NCBI GenBank assembly: GCA_944322025.1
Contig: CALUOH010000059.1
Coordinates: 1-33,712 of the forward strand
Length of the DNA: 33,712 nt
Direction: 5' to 3'
Source of the DNA: an uncultured Bacteroidales bacterium
GTDB taxonomy: Bacteria > Bacteroidota > Bacteroidia > Bacteroidales > Paludibacteraceae
The notes below the pieces were generated by a model that saw nothing but the letters and a program-made list of their open reading frames with translations, did not search any database and had not been told where the DNA came from. Of the stretch, positions 33,426 through 33,712 are shown one piece after another. Position numbers and translations under genes: made by a program. Numbering within the stretch: the first letter of the stretch is position 1; every line of letters begins with the position of its first letter.

Positions 33426-33712
33426 ATGTTAGAGAATTACAGGGTCATATTGGGGTCGCAGTCGTCGCGCAGGAGAGAGTTGCTGGCGGGGCTTGACATA
33501 GAGTTTGAGACGCTTGTGCTGACCGGTGAGGAGCACTTCCCCTCATCACTCTCCGGCGAGGAGATACCGCTCTTTCTCGCGCGGCAGAAGGCCGACGCTT
33601 ACAGCGGCATGCTTGACGGGCTGACTATCGTCATCACGGCCGACACAATCGTTTGGCTCGACGGACGTATGTACGGCAAGCCGCACACTGAGGACGAGGC
33701 GCGGCAGATGCT
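33426..33712 (+). CDS. Maf-like nucleotide pyrophosphatase (cut by window edge)
   Basis: The first 95 complete codons of a Maf/YhdE protein lie at the right edge and stay open to the end. They read MLENYRVILGSQSSRRRELL, with the family SxSxRR-like substrate loop. Further on come FLARQKADAY and IVITADTIVWLDGRMYGKP, which holds the catalytic Asp in ADTIV. These enzymes hydrolyse non-canonical or canonical nucleoside triphosphates such as dTTP and UTP. It starts 10 bases after the UbiA-family stop and belongs to the same operon. Confidence 0.93.
   Translation, partial: MLENYRVILGSQSSRRRELLAGLDIEFETLVLTGEEHFPSSLSGEEIPLFLARQKADAYSGMLDGLTIVITADTIVWLDGRMYGKPHTEDEARQM

Overview
The window looks like chromosome of a Bacteroidales-type bacterium (phylum Bacteroidota). 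The main sign is the promoters: most of those I can read have the Bacteroidota form, a TTTG or TTG about 19-20 bases ahead of TAnnTTTG. Also typical of the phylum are a PorE-like envelope protein, an alanine racemase carrying a MurF domain, and the gene string nitroreductase / DUF2520 / kdsC / UbiA / maf. I cannot name the species. No rRNA, tRNA, CRISPR array or intact insertion sequence was seen.

Layout. 1-3485 (minus): the body of an Eco57I-like type IIG restriction-modification enzyme, broken by a one-base frameshift and running off the left edge. 3550-6558 (minus): fabG, a short RsmI-like methyltransferase and an MFS transporter. 7108-9184 (plus): an ECF sigma factor and a secreted HExxH protein. 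9537-14771 (plus): fabD, a flavodiiron protein, nagB, an alanine racemase fused to a MurF C-terminal domain, and a YigZ-family protein. 14786-19001 (minus): prmA, gltX, aspS. 19428-22104 (minus): a lysophosphatidate acyltransferase followed by a PorE-like protein. 22617-25322 (minus): a PMCA-type calcium ATPase. 25851-30328 (plus): a MarR regulator with a TolC/EmrA/EmrB tripartite efflux pump. 30594-33712 (plus): nitroreductase, DUF2520 protein, kdsC, a UbiA prenyltransferase and the start of maf, cut by the right edge.

Most genes are housekeeping: fatty acid, lipid, cell wall and LPS precursor synthesis, aminoacyl-tRNA synthesis and translation-related methylation. The accessory parts are the restriction enzyme and perhaps the drug efflux operon, which appears self-regulated: a perfect GTTTGA-AG-TCAAAC palindrome overlaps the -33 region of the marR promoter.

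The most interesting signal is not a gene. Six intergenic sites carry an identical 20-base core (AGAGTACGTGTTTTTAACCT). Each is preceded by a CGGAG box at a distance of exactly 11, 11, 11, 22, 33 or 33 bases, so the spacer is built of one, two or three 11-bp modules. Each site lies upstream of a gene and on the strand opposite to it, with the motif strand G-rich. I do not recognise this element; it looks like an undescribed modular intergenic repeat.
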